A DNA stretch of 64,000 bases from an uncultured Roseiflexaceae bacterium (GCA_937988885.1 CALKHR010000110.1:1-64000); one strand, 5' to 3'; positions 51,364 to 60,259 are shown, counted from the first letter of the stretch. The notes: generated from the sequence alone by a model not told the origin. Numbers and translations: made by a program.

Positions 51364-52326
51364 TTAGTCGTTCTTCTCGATCAGCACCGTATGGTTGACC
51401 GAGCCGTTCACCTCGGCATCGGCGTTGGAGGCGAGCGCGAGGCGGCGGGCTTCCGCGCGCTGCTCATCGTCGTTGGCATTGGAGAGTTGCGTGTAGATCT
51501 GCGTTGTCGAGATCGACGCATGCCCGAGCAATGCCTGCACCGAGCGAATATCGGCACCGCTATTGATCATATGGGTGGCGAACGAATGACGCAGCGTATG
51601 CGGGGTCAGATCCTCAAGGCCGAGCTCTTCAGCATAGCCCTTCAGGATCAGCCAGAAGCCCTGGCGCGTGAGACGCTTGCCGCGATGGTTCAGGAACAGC
51701 GCATCGACCTTCTGGGGGTTGCCACGGGCCAGTTGAGGCCGCGCAATATCCAGGTATTCCTCAAGGCTTGTGAGCGCCGAGCCGCTGATGGGCAGAATGC
51801 GCTCGCGACCACCTTTGCCGACGCAGCGCACGCAATCGGCTTCCATATTCAGGTCGCGCAGATTCAGGGCCACTAACTCGCTGACACGCATCCCAGTGGC
51901 GTAGAGCAACTCCAGCATCGCCTTGTCGCGCAGACGCTCGGGAGTTGGCTCGCGCAGCGGCAGTTCAAGCAGTTCATCGACCTGATTCGGCGTCAGCGCC
52001 TTGGGCAGATACCGATCGACCTTGGGCGAATCGATCTGCTCGGTGGGATCGCTGGGAACCAGACCAGCCTCAGTGAGGAAGGCGTAGAACGACTTCACTG
52101 CGGCTGTGCGTCGGGCGACCGTCGAATTGGCGTAGCGTCGCTCACGCAGGAACAACAGGAAGGCAAGCATGTCGTCATGTGCCACCGCCTGCCACTGGGT
52201 CAGCCCACGCTCACGGAGGAATTCGCAGAACTGCTCCAGGTCGGTACGATAGGCGGCTGTCGTATTGAGCGACAACCCGCGCTTTTCGGCCAAATGATGT
52301 AGAAATGACTCAACCTGTTCGTCCAT
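51364..52326 (-). CDS. Tyrosine recombinase of the XerC/XerD type
   Basis: A 320-residue site-specific tyrosine recombinase. The N-terminal core-binding domain (FLHHLAEKRGLSLNTTAAYRTDLEQF) precedes the catalytic domain. The catalytic residues are visible as Arg in ATGMRVSEL, Lys in VGKGGRERILP, HTLRHSFATH (His-x-x-Arg), the His of LLGHASISTTQIYT and the nucleophile Tyr in the same motif. It is the right size for XerD, which resolves chromosome dimers at dif, and no phage genes are nearby. A short Asn/Asp/Ala-rich tail follows the catalytic region. The ATG at 52326 fits the family better than an upstream one at 52359. Confidence 0.93.
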   Translation of the reverse strand: MDEQVESFLHHLAEKRGLSLNTTAAYRTDLEQFCEFLRERGLTQWQAVAHDDMLAFLLFLRERRYANSTVARRTAAVKSFYAFLTEAGLVPSDPTEQIDSPKVDRYLPKALTPNQVDELLELPLREPTPERLRDKAMLELLYATGMRVSELVALNLRDLNMEADCVRCVGKGGRERILPISGSALTSLEEYLDIARPQLARGNPQKVDALFLNHRGKRLTRQGFWLILKGYAEELGLEDLTPHTLRHSFATHMINSGADIRSVQALLGHASISTTQIYTQLSNANDDEQRAEARRLALASNADAEVNGSVNHTVLIEKND

Positions 52327-52423
52327 ACGCTCTCTCTGGCGCGTGGCGGCAGCAAACAACGCCGCAGTTCTAATAGCGTTTTGTCGGCGTATGTTACCGC
52401 AACCAACAGCCTATGTCAACTAA

Positions 52424-53464
52424 TTACGCAAACACATGCTCGACATGTGGGGCAAAAAATTCCTCGATATGCATACGGGCTTCATCGGTCGAAGTTGAGC
52501 GATGGATAGCCACGCGCAGGTTCGAGCAACCCGGCAGGGCCACATGGAATTGGCCGATCAGCTGCTTGATCTTGTTGAGCGCCAAGCGCTCGGGCATCTC
52601 TTCACAGCACATAGCGAGGTACTGGAGCAACAGATCGCGCTTATCGGCGGGTGTAGGCTGGAAGGGCGTCTCGCCACGGCGCAACTGAGCGATCTGCAAA
52701 AAGATCCAGGGGTTCGCCATCGCGCCACGACCGATCATCACACCATCGACGCCAGTTTCGCGCAGACGATTCAGAGCATCGGCGGCCTCAACGACATCGC
52801 CCGAACCGATCACGGGAATGCTCACGGCCCGCTTGACCTCGGCGACGCGGCTCCAATCGGCTTGGCCCCTGTAGCCCTGTTCGCGCGTGCGTGGATGCAG
52901 CGTGATGGCCGCAACGCCGGCATCCTCAGCGATCTTGGCGGTCTCCAGATAGTTCAGGCTCGTTTCATCCCAACCCGCCCGAAACTTCAGCGTGATCGGA
53001 AGTTGGACAGCAGCGCGCACCGCTTTGAGCAGGCGAGACATCTTGGGTAGATCGCGCAACAGTGCGGAACCATGACCACCACCCGTCACTTTGGGCGATG
53101 GGCAGCCGCAGTTGATATCGATAATATCGGGGCCGAGCGATTCAACAACGCGCGCAGCATTCGCAACGAGTTCGGGATCGTTGCCGCTCAACTGCATCGC
53201 GATTGGGCGTTCCTCGGGCAGATAATCGAGCAATCGATGACGTTGCAGCGCCTTGGGACTCACGCTCGATGCGTTCGTCATTTCGCTGCTCACCAAGCCA
53301 CAACCGCCAATGCTAAGCACAAGCCGCCGAAAAATACTATCGGTAACACCCGCCATGGGTGCAAGCGTGATATTTGGACTAATCGTCAGGTGAGCGACTT
53401 GGTAGCTGGTGGGCAAATCGTCAAACAATGTGTTATTGGAATGAAGCATCTCTTCTGTGTTCAT
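52424..53464 (-). CDS. dus: tRNA-dihydrouridine synthase (DusB-like)
   Basis: A 346-residue FMN-dependent TIM-barrel enzyme that reduces uridine in the tRNA D-loop. LAPMAGVTDSIFRRL starts the barrel. The active-site Cys lies in DIINCGCPSPKVTGGGHGSALL (conserved NxGCP variant), and TLKFRAGWDE, LHPRTREQGY, IGSGDVVEAADAL and DGVMIGRGAMANPW are all typical for the Dus family. The C-terminal helical domain has the expected size. The start codon follows a TGCTATAAT box by 8 nt with no Shine-Dalgarno, suggesting a leaderless mRNA. It is divergent from a small lipoprotein gene. Confidence 0.95.
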   Translation of the reverse strand: MNTEEMLHSNNTLFDDLPTSYQVAHLTISPNITLAPMAGVTDSIFRRLVLSIGGCGLVSSEMTNASSVSPKALQRHRLLDYLPEERPIAMQLSGNDPELVANAARVVESLGPDIIDINCGCPSPKVTGGGHGSALLRDLPKMSRLLKAVRAAVQLPITLKFRAGWDETSLNYLETAKIAEDAGVAAITLHPRTREQGYRGQADWSRVAEVKRAVSIPVIGSGDVVEAADALNRLRETGVDGVMIGRGAMANPWIFLQIAQLRRGETPFQPTPADKRDLLLQYLAMCCEEMPERLALNKIKQLIGQFHVALPGCSNLRVAIHRSTSTDEARMHIEEFFAPHVEHVFA

Positions 53465-53472
53465 AATTGCAT

Positions 53473-53481
53473 ATTATAGCA
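53473..53481 (-). promoter_or_regulatory. Extended -10 promoter directly before dus
   Basis: TGCTATAAT on the minus strand, 8 nt before the ATG at 53464. This is a perfect extended -10. Confidence 0.7.
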
Positions 53482-53589
53482 CGCCAACCGCCGCATCGCG
53501 AGATATTCGCGGGAACTTCAGCAACTCCAATAACGTTGTTGTTATGTGCACTCGAATAAGCAAAACTATTGTGAAAGGAGTAAACAGCA

Positions 53590-53955
53590 ATGATACGATG
53601 GGTATTGTTGATTGTTATCCTACTCTTGAGCGCGTGCGGCACGTCCACTGGAGGACCAACGAGCGGTCTCGCACAGATCGATTCGGTCGATGTGCGTGTG
53701 GCCGAATCGTTTCCACCTCAGGTATTCGTTCACATTCGTGGGACACTGGGCGATGGCTGTACGTCGTTGGGCACGATCAGCCAGGAGCGCAAAAATAACG
53801 CCATCACCATCACAGTGCGAACCAACCACAGCGGCGCCGACGCCTGTACAGCCATCGCAACGTTGCTCGATGAAACGATCCGCTTAGATGGCGATTTTGG
53901 GCCAGGCCAGTATACCGTCACGGTCAATGGCGTCGTGCAAACATTTACCATTTAA
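53590..53955 (+). CDS. Small secreted lipoprotein
   Basis: A 121-residue lipoprotein. The signal is MIRWVLLIVILLLSAC, with lipobox LLSAC giving Cys16. The mature part has a small beta-rich domain with two cysteines (DGCTSLGT and ADACTAI) that may form a disulphide. GQYTVTVNGVVQTFTI at the end is typical of Ig-like or immunoglobulin-fold domains. A strong AAAGGAG lies 10 nt before the ATG. It lies next to, but convergent with, the capsule-control operon, so a role in the envelope is plausible but unproven. Confidence 0.85.
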   Translation: MIRWVLLIVILLLSACGTSTGGPTSGLAQIDSVDVRVAESFPPQVFVHIRGTLGDGCTSLGTISQERKNNAITITVRTNHSGADACTAIATLLDETIRLDGDFGPGQYTVTVNGVVQTFTI

Positions 53956-53971
53956 TTGAGTCGGATGCGCT

Positions 53972-54751
53972 CTAGGAACGCCACATCTTCCAACGTGACC
54001 GATCGATCGGGCGTGGCGGAGGCAAGGTCAATGGCGTGTTGTTGAGGATCGCCATAGGGATAGTGCTCACCAACGCCTCAGCCTGAGCGTCGCCGATCAG
54101 GGCTGCCGCACGCGCTCGGCCCAACGAGAGCAGCGGCGATCGGCGGGGCGGCAAGCCGTGCGTATCGCTCGCCAGCAGATGCACCATTCCGTGGGTCAAC
54201 AGCGTCTCGGCGGTATGCAACAGCAAGTCGCCCTGCTCGCCCGTCAAGGCGGCGGCTGTCACCTGCATCAGCGTGCCACGCTCGATCAGCGAGAGCAACA
54301 CGTTCGGATCGCGCTGCACCACCCCGCATCGCTCGGGGTGCGTCAGGATCACCCGATACCCCGCCGCTTGCGCCACAAACACCGCATGCTCGATCGCCGA
54401 TGATAACGCGTTGTTCGGCACCTCTAGCAAAATGGTGTTGGTGTTTGGATAACTGAGCAACGTGCCCTGCTTCAACTGCGCGAGCATATCGGCGTGATAC
54501 CGAATCTCAGTCCCCGCAAGGACCGTCAATGAGATACCTTGCTCGTTCAGGCGCGTTTGCAGTTCCTCGACCTGCTGCCGAATCAAGTCTACGCTGTAGT
54601 TACGGCTCGCGCTCGACGCAGGGCTGTGGGGTGTTGCGACAATGTGCGTGATGCCATCGGTAGCCGCCATACGGCACATTGCGAGCGACTCGTCGAGTGA
54701 AGCCGACCCGTCATCGATCCCATACAGAATGTGTGAGTGTAGATCGATCAT
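53972..54751 (-). CDS. PHP-type tyrosine-protein phosphatase (CpsB/YwqE-like)
   Basis: A 259-residue metal-dependent phosphatase of the PHP family that dephosphorylates bacterial tyrosine kinases. Metal ligands are seen in MIDLHSHILYGIDDG (His5, His7), VATPHS, GTEIRYH, ILTHPERC and LASDTHG. It is the last gene of the polysaccharide operon. Next to it is the tyrosine kinase, its likely substrate, as in the CpsB/CpsD and YwqD/YwqE pairs. It thereby controls polymer length or export in the cycle of phosphorylation. There is no signal peptide, so it is cytoplasmic. Confidence 0.93.
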   Translation of the reverse strand: MIDLHSHILYGIDDGSASLDESLAMCRMAATDGITHIVATPHSPASSASRNYSVDLIRQQVEELQTRLNEQGISLTVLAGTEIRYHADMLAQLKQGTLLSYPNTNTILLEVPNNALSSAIEHAVFVAQAAGYRVILTHPERCGVVQRDPNVLLSLIERGTLMQVTAAALTGEQGDLLLHTAETLLTHGMVHLLASDTHGLPPRRSPLLSLGRARAAALIGDAQAEALVSTIPMAILNNTPLTLPPPRPIDRSRWKMWRS

Positions 54752-54807
54752 CGCTGTTGCTCAGATGTAAGCGTGCGTTGTCGTGGTAAACCAGCCGCAC
54801 GCGGCGA

Positions 54808-55476
54808 TTAACCGTAGTAGCCGTAGCCCTGCTCAATCTCGGCGTTGTTCAGCACCACGCCGACAATATGCGCTTTCACCTTCTCAAGCATCTGCCGAGC
54901 CTGCCGCGCCCGTTCACGGCTCGTCTTGCCAGCCTGAAAGACCAACAGTGTGCCATCGACCTTGGTCGCCAACACGGCGGCGTCGGTCACAGCGATCACG
55001 GGAGGCGTATCGAACAGCACCATATCGGCTTGGGAGCGCAACTGCGCGATCACCGCCTCCATGCGCCGCGAGCCGAGAATATCGGCGGGGCGCGGCGGCA
55101 GCGGGCCGCTCGCCAGCAGGCTCAAGCCCGGCACGCCAGTCTCCTGCAGCGGCGGCGCTTCCTCCTGCGACAAAATCATATTGGTCAAACCAACCTCGTT
55201 GCTCAAACCGAACAGGGTGTGCAGGGTCGGTCGGCGCAGGTCGCAATCGACCAAGATCACGCGCTGCTCGGCCTGCGCGATGGTGACGGCGAGATTGGCC
55301 AACGTTGTCGATTTGCCCTCGTCGGGGCTGGTGCTGGTCACCAGCAACGTGTGCAGCGGTCGGTCGAGGCTCGAGAACTGGATGTTCGTTCGCAGCGTGC
55401 GATAGGCTTCGGCGGCAGGGGCGCGGGGGTCGCGAATGGCGATCAGCGGCGAACTGCCAGTGGTTGCTTCTGTCAT
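54808..55476 (-). CDS. Bacterial tyrosine autokinase (CpsD/CapB-type)
   Basis: A 222-residue BY-kinase cytoplasmic domain. It has Walker A in TSPDEGKST, Walker A' in VILVDCDLRRP and Walker B in MVLFDTPPV. A small tyrosine cluster at the C-terminus (EQGYGYYG) is the autophosphorylation site. As in Gram-positive bacteria, the kinase is separate from its Wzz-like membrane activator, which is the upstream gene. ATG 55476 is used since the family begins close to here, with GAAGAGA upstream. The EAYRTLRTNIQFSS motif is the oligomerisation helix. Confidence 0.93.
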   Translation of the reverse strand: MTEATTGSSPLIAIRDPRAPAAEAYRTLRTNIQFSSLDRPLHTLLVTSTSPDEGKSTTLANLAVTIAQAEQRVILVDCDLRRPTLHTLFGLSNEVGLTNMILSQEEAPPLQETGVPGLSLLASGPLPPRPADILGSRRMEAVIAQLRSQADMVLFDTPPVIAVTDAAVLATKVDGTLLVFQAGKTSRERARQARQMLEKVKAHIVGVVLNNAEIEQGYGYYG

Positions 55477-55532
55477 GATCTCTTCACGTTTGCGTTTTGG
55501 GCGATGAGAGTGCCATCGCCCAAAACCGAACA

Positions 55533-56189
55533 CTATTCTACAATCGGAATCGCGCCTAGGGTGGTCAGGCCAACGTAACGCTCAACATCGGAAGGCGTCT
55601 TGAGCGAGTCATCGAGCGCTTCGAGCGCGAAGGCCAGCAGCAACCCCAACACCAAGCCCAGCACAAAGCCCGCCAGCACATTGATGCGCGTTTGGGGGCG
55701 GTAGAGTGTGGGAGAGCGTGCGGGCTGGTTGACGCGCATACTAATACGGTCGGTGCCCTCGATACCCTGATTGAGCGAGCTTACCAGCGCCACCATATTG
55801 TTGCCCACCGCATCGGCCAAGCGCTGCGCCATCGCGGGGTCGTTGGGATAATCGGCCTGAACGATCATCAGGCGGGTGTCGGTCTGCGATTCGATCCGCA
55901 CGCGCTTGAGCAACCAATCGGCATCGCGGTCGAGCTTGAGTTGCTGACTGATCTGCTCAAGTTGCACGGGCGCAAGCGCCATCGCCTTGAAGCTCTGCAT
56001 CTGGCCCTGCAACACGATCGAGAGACCGTTGTCGATGCGGTTGGGCACTACCAAATAGCTAGCTTCCGAGCGATAGATCGGCGTTTGGAGCTTGCTGAAG
56101 ATGTAGGCTCCGACAGTGGCCGCGAACGCGACGAGCAGAATCGCCCACCAGCGCCGCCGCAACACCATCACGTAGTCCATCAATTGCAT
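55533..56189 (-). CDS. Wzz-family chain-length regulator / kinase activator
   Basis: A 218-residue protein with two membrane segments near residues 12-32 and 168-192 and a periplasmic or external helical region between. The N-terminal MQLMDYVMVLRRRWWAILL is the typical Wzz start. After the second helix comes a cytoplasmic tail DDSLKTPSDVERYVGLTTLGAIP, the signature of CapA-type activators of BY-kinases. The start at 56189 has AAGGA in front. It lies 56 bp before the kinase gene and probably activates it, and sets polymer length. Confidence 0.9.
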   Translation of the reverse strand: MQLMDYVMVLRRRWWAILLVAFAATVGAYIFSKLQTPIYRSEASYLVVPNRIDNGLSIVLQGQMQSFKAMALAPVQLEQISQQLKLDRDADWLLKRVRIESQTDTRLMIVQADYPNDPAMAQRLADAVGNNMVALVSSLNQGIEGTDRISMRVNQPARSPTLYRPQTRINVLAGFVLGLVLGLLLAFALEALDDSLKTPSDVERYVGLTTLGAIPIVE

Positions 56190-56257
56190 ATCGTTTCCTT
56201 GGTACAAACATCGAACAGGGTACTGTTCAGTGTCTCGCTGATCTGATCGCTAGGCGA

Positions 56258-56914
56258 TCAATCGACAGGTTCGTCGCGCAACGCACTGGTGCGCTCGACA
56301 GATTGCAGGGCAGCCACACGGTCTTGGTTCAGGTAGTGCAGGGCGAACGCCAAGCCAATCCCTGCCAGCAAGCCCAGCAGTGTGCGCAAGACAACTTCGA
56401 AGGCCAGGGCACGCGGGCCATTCTGCAGCACCGCAGCAGTTGGCGCTTCCAATACGGCTACATTCACACCAGGACGCTCAGGCGTCACATCGCGCTCGCC
56501 CCAATAGCGCCGTCCGTTCGTTTCGATCAGCGCCACCGCCGCCTGCACGATCGCCAGCGCATCGTCGGGCTGAGCCGTAGTCGCCCGAATCGTCACCACG
56601 TGGCGTTGGTTCTCGGCGTGCAGCGCCTGCTCGATCAGAGCCTGGTCGAGCGGATGATTGCGACGCGCCAATTCGGCCACGACATCCTGCGCAAAGGGTG
56701 TGCCCCCGACAATTGCAGGCAAATCATACGCGAGTGTGTCATCGCCGTCAAGATTGCCGTACAGCGGGCGCGTAACGAGCAATTGCGCCGTAGCGCTGTA
56801 GCGCGCGGGTTGGCGCAACGCCACGAGCGTGCTCAACAGGCCAACCACCAGCGGCAGCGCAAGCACAATGCCCCAATGTCGGCGCAGAATCTTCAAGTAG
56901 AGCAACAATTCCAT
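56258..56914 (-). CDS. Second Wzz-like membrane protein
   Basis: A 218-residue protein with the same plan: N-terminal MELLLYLKILRRHWGIVLALPLV, a first membrane helix near 12-32, a soluble middle part and a second helix near 175-195 (LLGLLAGIGLAFALHYL). It lacks the TPSDVE-type cytoplasmic signature of its neighbour, so it may not itself activate the kinase. I use ATG 56914 because homologues begin there; starts at 56959 or 56974 would overlap the glycosyltransferase gene. Two separate Wzz proteins in one operon are somewhat unusual, and they may act as a pair. Confidence 0.8.
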   Translation of the reverse strand: MELLLYLKILRRHWGIVLALPLVVGLLSTLVALRQPARYSATAQLLVTRPLYGNLDGDDTLAYDLPAIVGGTPFAQDVVAELARRNHPLDQALIEQALHAENQRHVVTIRATTAQPDDALAIVQAAVALIETNGRRYWGERDVTPERPGVNVAVLEAPTAAVLQNGPRALAFEVVLRTLLGLLAGIGLAFALHYLNQDRVAALQSVERTSALRDEPVD

Positions 56915-56951
56915 ACCAGTCTCTGCGGCATCGCCAGGCAACACCACATAC

Positions 56952-58049
56952 TCAAGCATTTGTTCGGGCTTCACGCAGGCGTTCCTCGATCAATTGGCGC
57001 ATCCGGGCCAGGAACACCTCACGGGCGAAGCCCTCGGCGTGCCGTCGGATCGCGTCAGCATCGTACTGATCGGCGTGCGTCTGCCCCACCGCAGCAGCCA
57101 GGGCCGCCGCGCTCTGTTCGTGGAAGAATCGCCCGGTCTTGCCATCGATGATGCTGTCGAGCGCGCCACCAGCGGCATACGCGATCACCGGACGGCCCGC
57201 AGCCATCGCCTCCAGCGGCGTGATGCCGAAGTCCTCCTCTCCCGGAAACACGAACGCGCGGCAGTTGGCGAACAGGTCGCGGCGCTGCTGCTCGCTCACA
57301 TAGCCCAAAAAGGAGATGTTCGGGCCAGCCATCGCCTCCAAGCGCGCGCGGTCACGGCCATCGCCAAAGATCTTGAGCGGCAAACCCAGCGCATTGAACG
57401 CCTGCACCACCAGATCGAGCCGCTTGTACGGGATCAGGCGACCACCCGCCAGGTAGTAATCGCCGGGCGGCTGCGGCGCATACGGCGGCAGATCGACGGG
57501 CGGGGGAATGATCACCGAATCGCGACCGTAGTAGCGCTTGATGCGGCCCGCCACCTCGCGCGAGTTGGCGACGAACTGATCGATGCGCGGCGCATTCGAG
57601 ACATCCCACTGCCGCAGATTGGTGAGCAGCAGCGACATCAAAATACGCAACAGCCCGCCGATGCCCTCGCGCTCGACATACGCCTCGGTGCGCCAGGCAA
57701 AGCGCATCGGCGTGTGACAGTAGCAGATATGCACCGCCGTGGGAGAAGGGATGATGCCCTTGGCATAGGCGCTGCTGCTGCTGAGAATGAGATCGTAGCC
57801 GCTCAGATCGAAACTCTCGAACGCGCTCGGATAGAGTGGGAAGTAAGCGCGAAACGCTCGACGCCACCCGGGCAAGCGCTGCATCCACGAGGTACGAATA
57901 TCCCAAGTGCGGTACTCGGCGGGCATTGCCGCAGGATCGTAGATCGACGTGTAAACGGGCGCATCGGGGTAAAGTTCATGCAGCGCTTCAAGCACGCGTT
58001 CAGCGCCACCATATTGATTGAGGTAGTCGTGGATTATCGCGACTCGCAT
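56952..58049 (-). CDS. Family 4 glycosyltransferase
   Basis: A 365-residue GT-B glycosyltransferase of family 4. The N-terminal strand MRVAIIHDYLNQYGGAERVLEAL, the linking segment YYLAGGRLIPYKRLDLVVQAF and the nucleotide-sugar motif GEEDFGITPLEAMAAGRPVIAY (with the two Glu of the EX7E pattern) are typical. It transfers a sugar to a growing lipid-linked oligosaccharide at the inner face of the membrane. The family often includes mannosyltransferases, but the specificity cannot be read. It lies 12 bp after the family 2 gene and before the Wzz genes. Confidence 0.92.
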   Translation of the reverse strand: MRVAIIHDYLNQYGGAERVLEALHELYPDAPVYTSIYDPAAMPAEYRTWDIRTSWMQRLPGWRRAFRAYFPLYPSAFESFDLSGYDLILSSSSAYAKGIIPSPTAVHICYCHTPMRFAWRTEAYVEREGIGGLLRILMSLLLTNLRQWDVSNAPRIDQFVANSREVAGRIKRYYGRDSVIIPPPVDLPPYAPQPPGDYYLAGGRLIPYKRLDLVVQAFNALGLPLKIFGDGRDRARLEAMAGPNISFLGYVSEQQRRDLFANCRAFVFPGEEDFGITPLEAMAAGRPVIAYAAGGALDSIIDGKTGRFFHEQSAAALAAAVGQTHADQYDADAIRRHAEGFAREVFLARMRQLIEERLREARTNA

Positions 58050-58061
58050 GGATTCTCCGAA

Positions 58062-59096
58062 TTATGCATTGAGCGAGCGTGGCTGAGCGGGAACGCGCTG
58101 CGCTAGAATAGCCGCAAGCTGTTGCTGCTCACGTAGCGTTTGCCAAGGCAGGCCAGCAGGCTCAAGCCAACGCTCAAGCGCATCAATTGGGGCAGTGCGG
58201 CGCGCCTGAATGCTCCGGCGCTCGGCCAGCAGGGCAGGCAGATCGCGCAGGGCCGCCAAGCGTCCGCTCGCGATCGCGGGTTGACGGCGCAACACCGCGT
58301 ATCCGATCGCCAAGGCGTCGTAGGCTACGATCTGCGGCAGGTAGCGCCACAACAGCGCCGTGGGCACACACCGCACGATCGTGCGCAGGCGGTTGCCACC
58401 GAGCAAGCGCTGCTTAAAAGGCGAGCCTTCGCCACCCGTGGCCGAATAGACGTGCCGCGCGCTCGACGCGGTGATCACCAGGCTGCGCCAGCCGCGCAAC
58501 TGCGCGCGCCAAGCCAGATCGACATCTTCCAAATAGCTGAAGAAACTCGGCTCCAGCAGGCCGATATCTTCGAGCAGGGCGCGCCGATACAGCACACCAC
58601 CGCCGCTCGGGCCGAAGACCGGCTGCGGCTCCGGCGGCAGATCGCGCACGTGACGGCCAGGCCACAGATCGAGGGCCAGCGCATCGCGGCGCACCCGAAT
58701 CCCCGCCGAGGCGACCAGTTCGGGCCGATGCGCGAAGGTCAGCACCAAGCCGAACGCGCCGACATCGGGGTGCTGTTCGGCGGCGGCGAGCAGATGCTCG
58801 ATACAGCCAGGATCAACAAACGCATCGTTGTTCAGCAACAGCATCAGGTCGCTGCGAGCGGCCCGCAAACCCACATTCACGCCACCCGCAAACCCCAAGT
58901 TGGAGGGGAGCGCGATCACCCGCACGGTCGGGTAGCGCTCGCGCACCAGTTCGAGCGAACCATCGTGCGAGCCGTTATCGACCAGGAGCACCTCGGCGTG
59001 CGGCGGCAACTGCGGCAGCAGCGCGTCGAAGCACTCGGCCAAATAGCGCACACCGTTCCAGTTTGGGATTATGACAGATAGTGGTACTGGGTTCAT
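58062..59096 (-). CDS. Family 2 glycosyltransferase, rhamnosyltransferase-like
   Basis: A 344-residue GT-A glycosyltransferase of family 2. The first strand SVIIPNWNGVRYL, the DNGSHDGS motif, LPSNLGFAGGVNVGL, and the DxD-like LLNNDAFVDP are typical. FGPSGGGVLYRRALLEDIG and FFSYLEDVDLAWRAQLRGW (ED acceptor motif) resemble rhamnosyl-type enzymes. The C-terminal 100 residues are hydrophobic and may attach to the membrane. It is the first gene of the polysaccharide operon; the start lies 135 bp from the divergent small gene at 59232. Confidence 0.92.
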   Translation of the reverse strand: MNPVPLSVIIPNWNGVRYLAECFDALLPQLPPHAEVLLVDNGSHDGSLELVRERYPTVRVIALPSNLGFAGGVNVGLRAARSDLMLLLNNDAFVDPGCIEHLLAAAEQHPDVGAFGLVLTFAHRPELVASAGIRVRRDALALDLWPGRHVRDLPPEPQPVFGPSGGGVLYRRALLEDIGLLEPSFFSYLEDVDLAWRAQLRGWRSLVITASSARHVYSATGGEGSPFKQRLLGGNRLRTIVRCVPTALLWRYLPQIVAYDALAIGYAVLRRQPAIASGRLAALRDLPALLAERRSIQARRTAPIDALERWLEPAGLPWQTLREQQQLAAILAQRVPAQPRSLNA

Positions 59097-59172
59097 TGGC
59101 CCATGTTCGCATCCCTGAACGCACGATTGTTGTGCATAGGCTCGATGATACCACAGATCTGCGAGGTGATTG

Positions 59173-59181
59173 TGCTATCAT
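59173..59181 (+). promoter_or_regulatory. Possible extended -10 promoter of the 59232 gene
   Basis: TGCTATCAT, 50 bp before the ATG. The leader has a normal ribosome site (AGGAG). Confidence 0.45.
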
Positions 59182-59231
59182 ACCAGGAGCGGGCGGTGGG
59201 GCGTGTACAAGCGAACAAACAGGAGCGACAC

Positions 59232-59564
59232 ATGGCGAGCACAGTGATCCAAGAGCGCACGTATCGTGTACCACCCGTACTACTGATCGGCGCGGTGCTC
59301 ACGACCTTTGGGCGACTCAACGCCCAACTGGAACACCAAAATCTGGCGGCAGGCCACATCGTCGGTGTGGTCGGCGGAGGCTTCTTGGCGCCCAAAAGCG
59401 AACTAGCCGTGGTGATCAACGAACTCGGAAACCAGGAGTCGCGCCTGATGCTGTATTGGCGCGCCCGCAAATTCGGCGGCGACCGCGCGCTGATCGGCGC
59501 GTTCCTCGCATCGGTGGATAACCTCGTGGCGAACATCCTCCGCCGACGCGAGCAGGAAGCCTAA
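59232..59564 (+). CDS. Conserved-looking small protein of unknown function
   Basis: A 110-residue protein starting with ASTVIQERTYRVPPVLLIG. A hydrophobic Gly/Val/Ala segment (VGVVGGGFLAPKSEL) lies near 43-58, but a true membrane span is doubtful. The C-terminal half (NELGNQESRLMLYWRARKFGGDRALIGAFLASVDNLVANILRR) is likely helical. I recognise no family. The ATG has AGGAG 6 nt upstream and a possible TGCTATCAT promoter. Its stop codon overlaps the stop of the convergent DUF2085 gene in a shared CTAA. Confidence 0.7.
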   Translation: MASTVIQERTYRVPPVLLIGAVLTTFGRLNAQLEHQNLAAGHIVGVVGGGFLAPKSELAVVINELGNQESRLMLYWRARKFGGDRALIGAFLASVDNLVANILRRREQEA

Positions 59565-60055
59565 TCGGCGCGTTGCAGCATCGGGTGGAACATCAACCCC
59601 AAGCCCACGCCAGTCACCAATCCGGCCACCGTCACGATCCCATTATTGAACGGCCACCAGCCGACGATCTGCGCGGCGAACTCGGCGGGATAAGCGAAAA
59701 TCAGCAGGGCGAAGATCGGCAGGCTGCGCAGACCGTAGCGGGGCAACCACGCCCAATGCGCGCCTCGATCGCTCGCGTACCACAGCCGCGTCAGCAGAAA
59801 GCCCAACAAGGTGCCGTAACAGCGCATACAGACAGCCATCAGGCCAGCCGAACCGATCATCAGGCCGCGCTCGGGCTGCGGGCAGACATACATGCCCATT
59901 GTGGTGATGATGCCCGAAACGGTGCGCGGCACGAACCATCCCCAAGCGTACAACAGCGGCGCGGCCAACGGGCCGATCAGCAACGCGAACAGCACCGCAT
60001 CGGCGATCAGGCCGCGTGAGATGCGCGGCTGGCTGAGACGAAATGAACCAAGCAT
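59561..60055 (-). CDS. DUF2085 family membrane protein
   Basis: A 164-residue protein with four to five membrane segments. The DUF2085 core is recognisable as CPQPERGLMIGSAGLMAVCMRCYGTLLGFLLT, with CMRC as its conserved cysteine pair. Nothing is known of its function; the cysteines may bind a metal or be redox-active. ATG 60055 (MLGSFRLSQP) is chosen because the further upstream frame runs through non-coding DNA. The gene overlaps the convergent 110-residue gene by 4 bp at the stop codons. Confidence 0.82.
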   Translation of the reverse strand: MLGSFRLSQPRISRGLIADAVLFALLIGPLAAPLLYAWGWFVPRTVSGIITTMGMYVCPQPERGLMIGSAGLMAVCMRCYGTLLGFLLTRLWYASDRGAHWAWLPRYGLRSLPIFALLIFAYPAEFAAQIVGWWPFNNGIVTVAGLVTGVGLGLMFHPMLQRAD

Positions 60056-60259
60056 CGAATAGCCCTTCGTGTATCTTCCTTCGAGCGGTAGTGTACCCGA
60101 TTGCTGGCAAGCATCGCAACTATCACGAAGTTGGGCTTCACAACGCGCACCAGCCGACATCCAAAAACACATTTCCAACCCCTGCAACAAACCCAGATCA
60201 GATGTCGTCAGATAAGCAGGAAACAATCCCCTCGGGGATGCTTGATAAGGAGAACATCA

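Noticed and set aside
51364..52326. Tyrosine recombinase as a sign of an integrated element
   Set aside because: The protein is XerD-like in size and motifs; there are no phage or conjugation genes and no attachment repeats or tRNA beside it.
54783..55286. Open frame antisense to the tyrosine kinase
   Set aside because: Arg/Ser/Pro-rich product without domains, opposite a certain gene.
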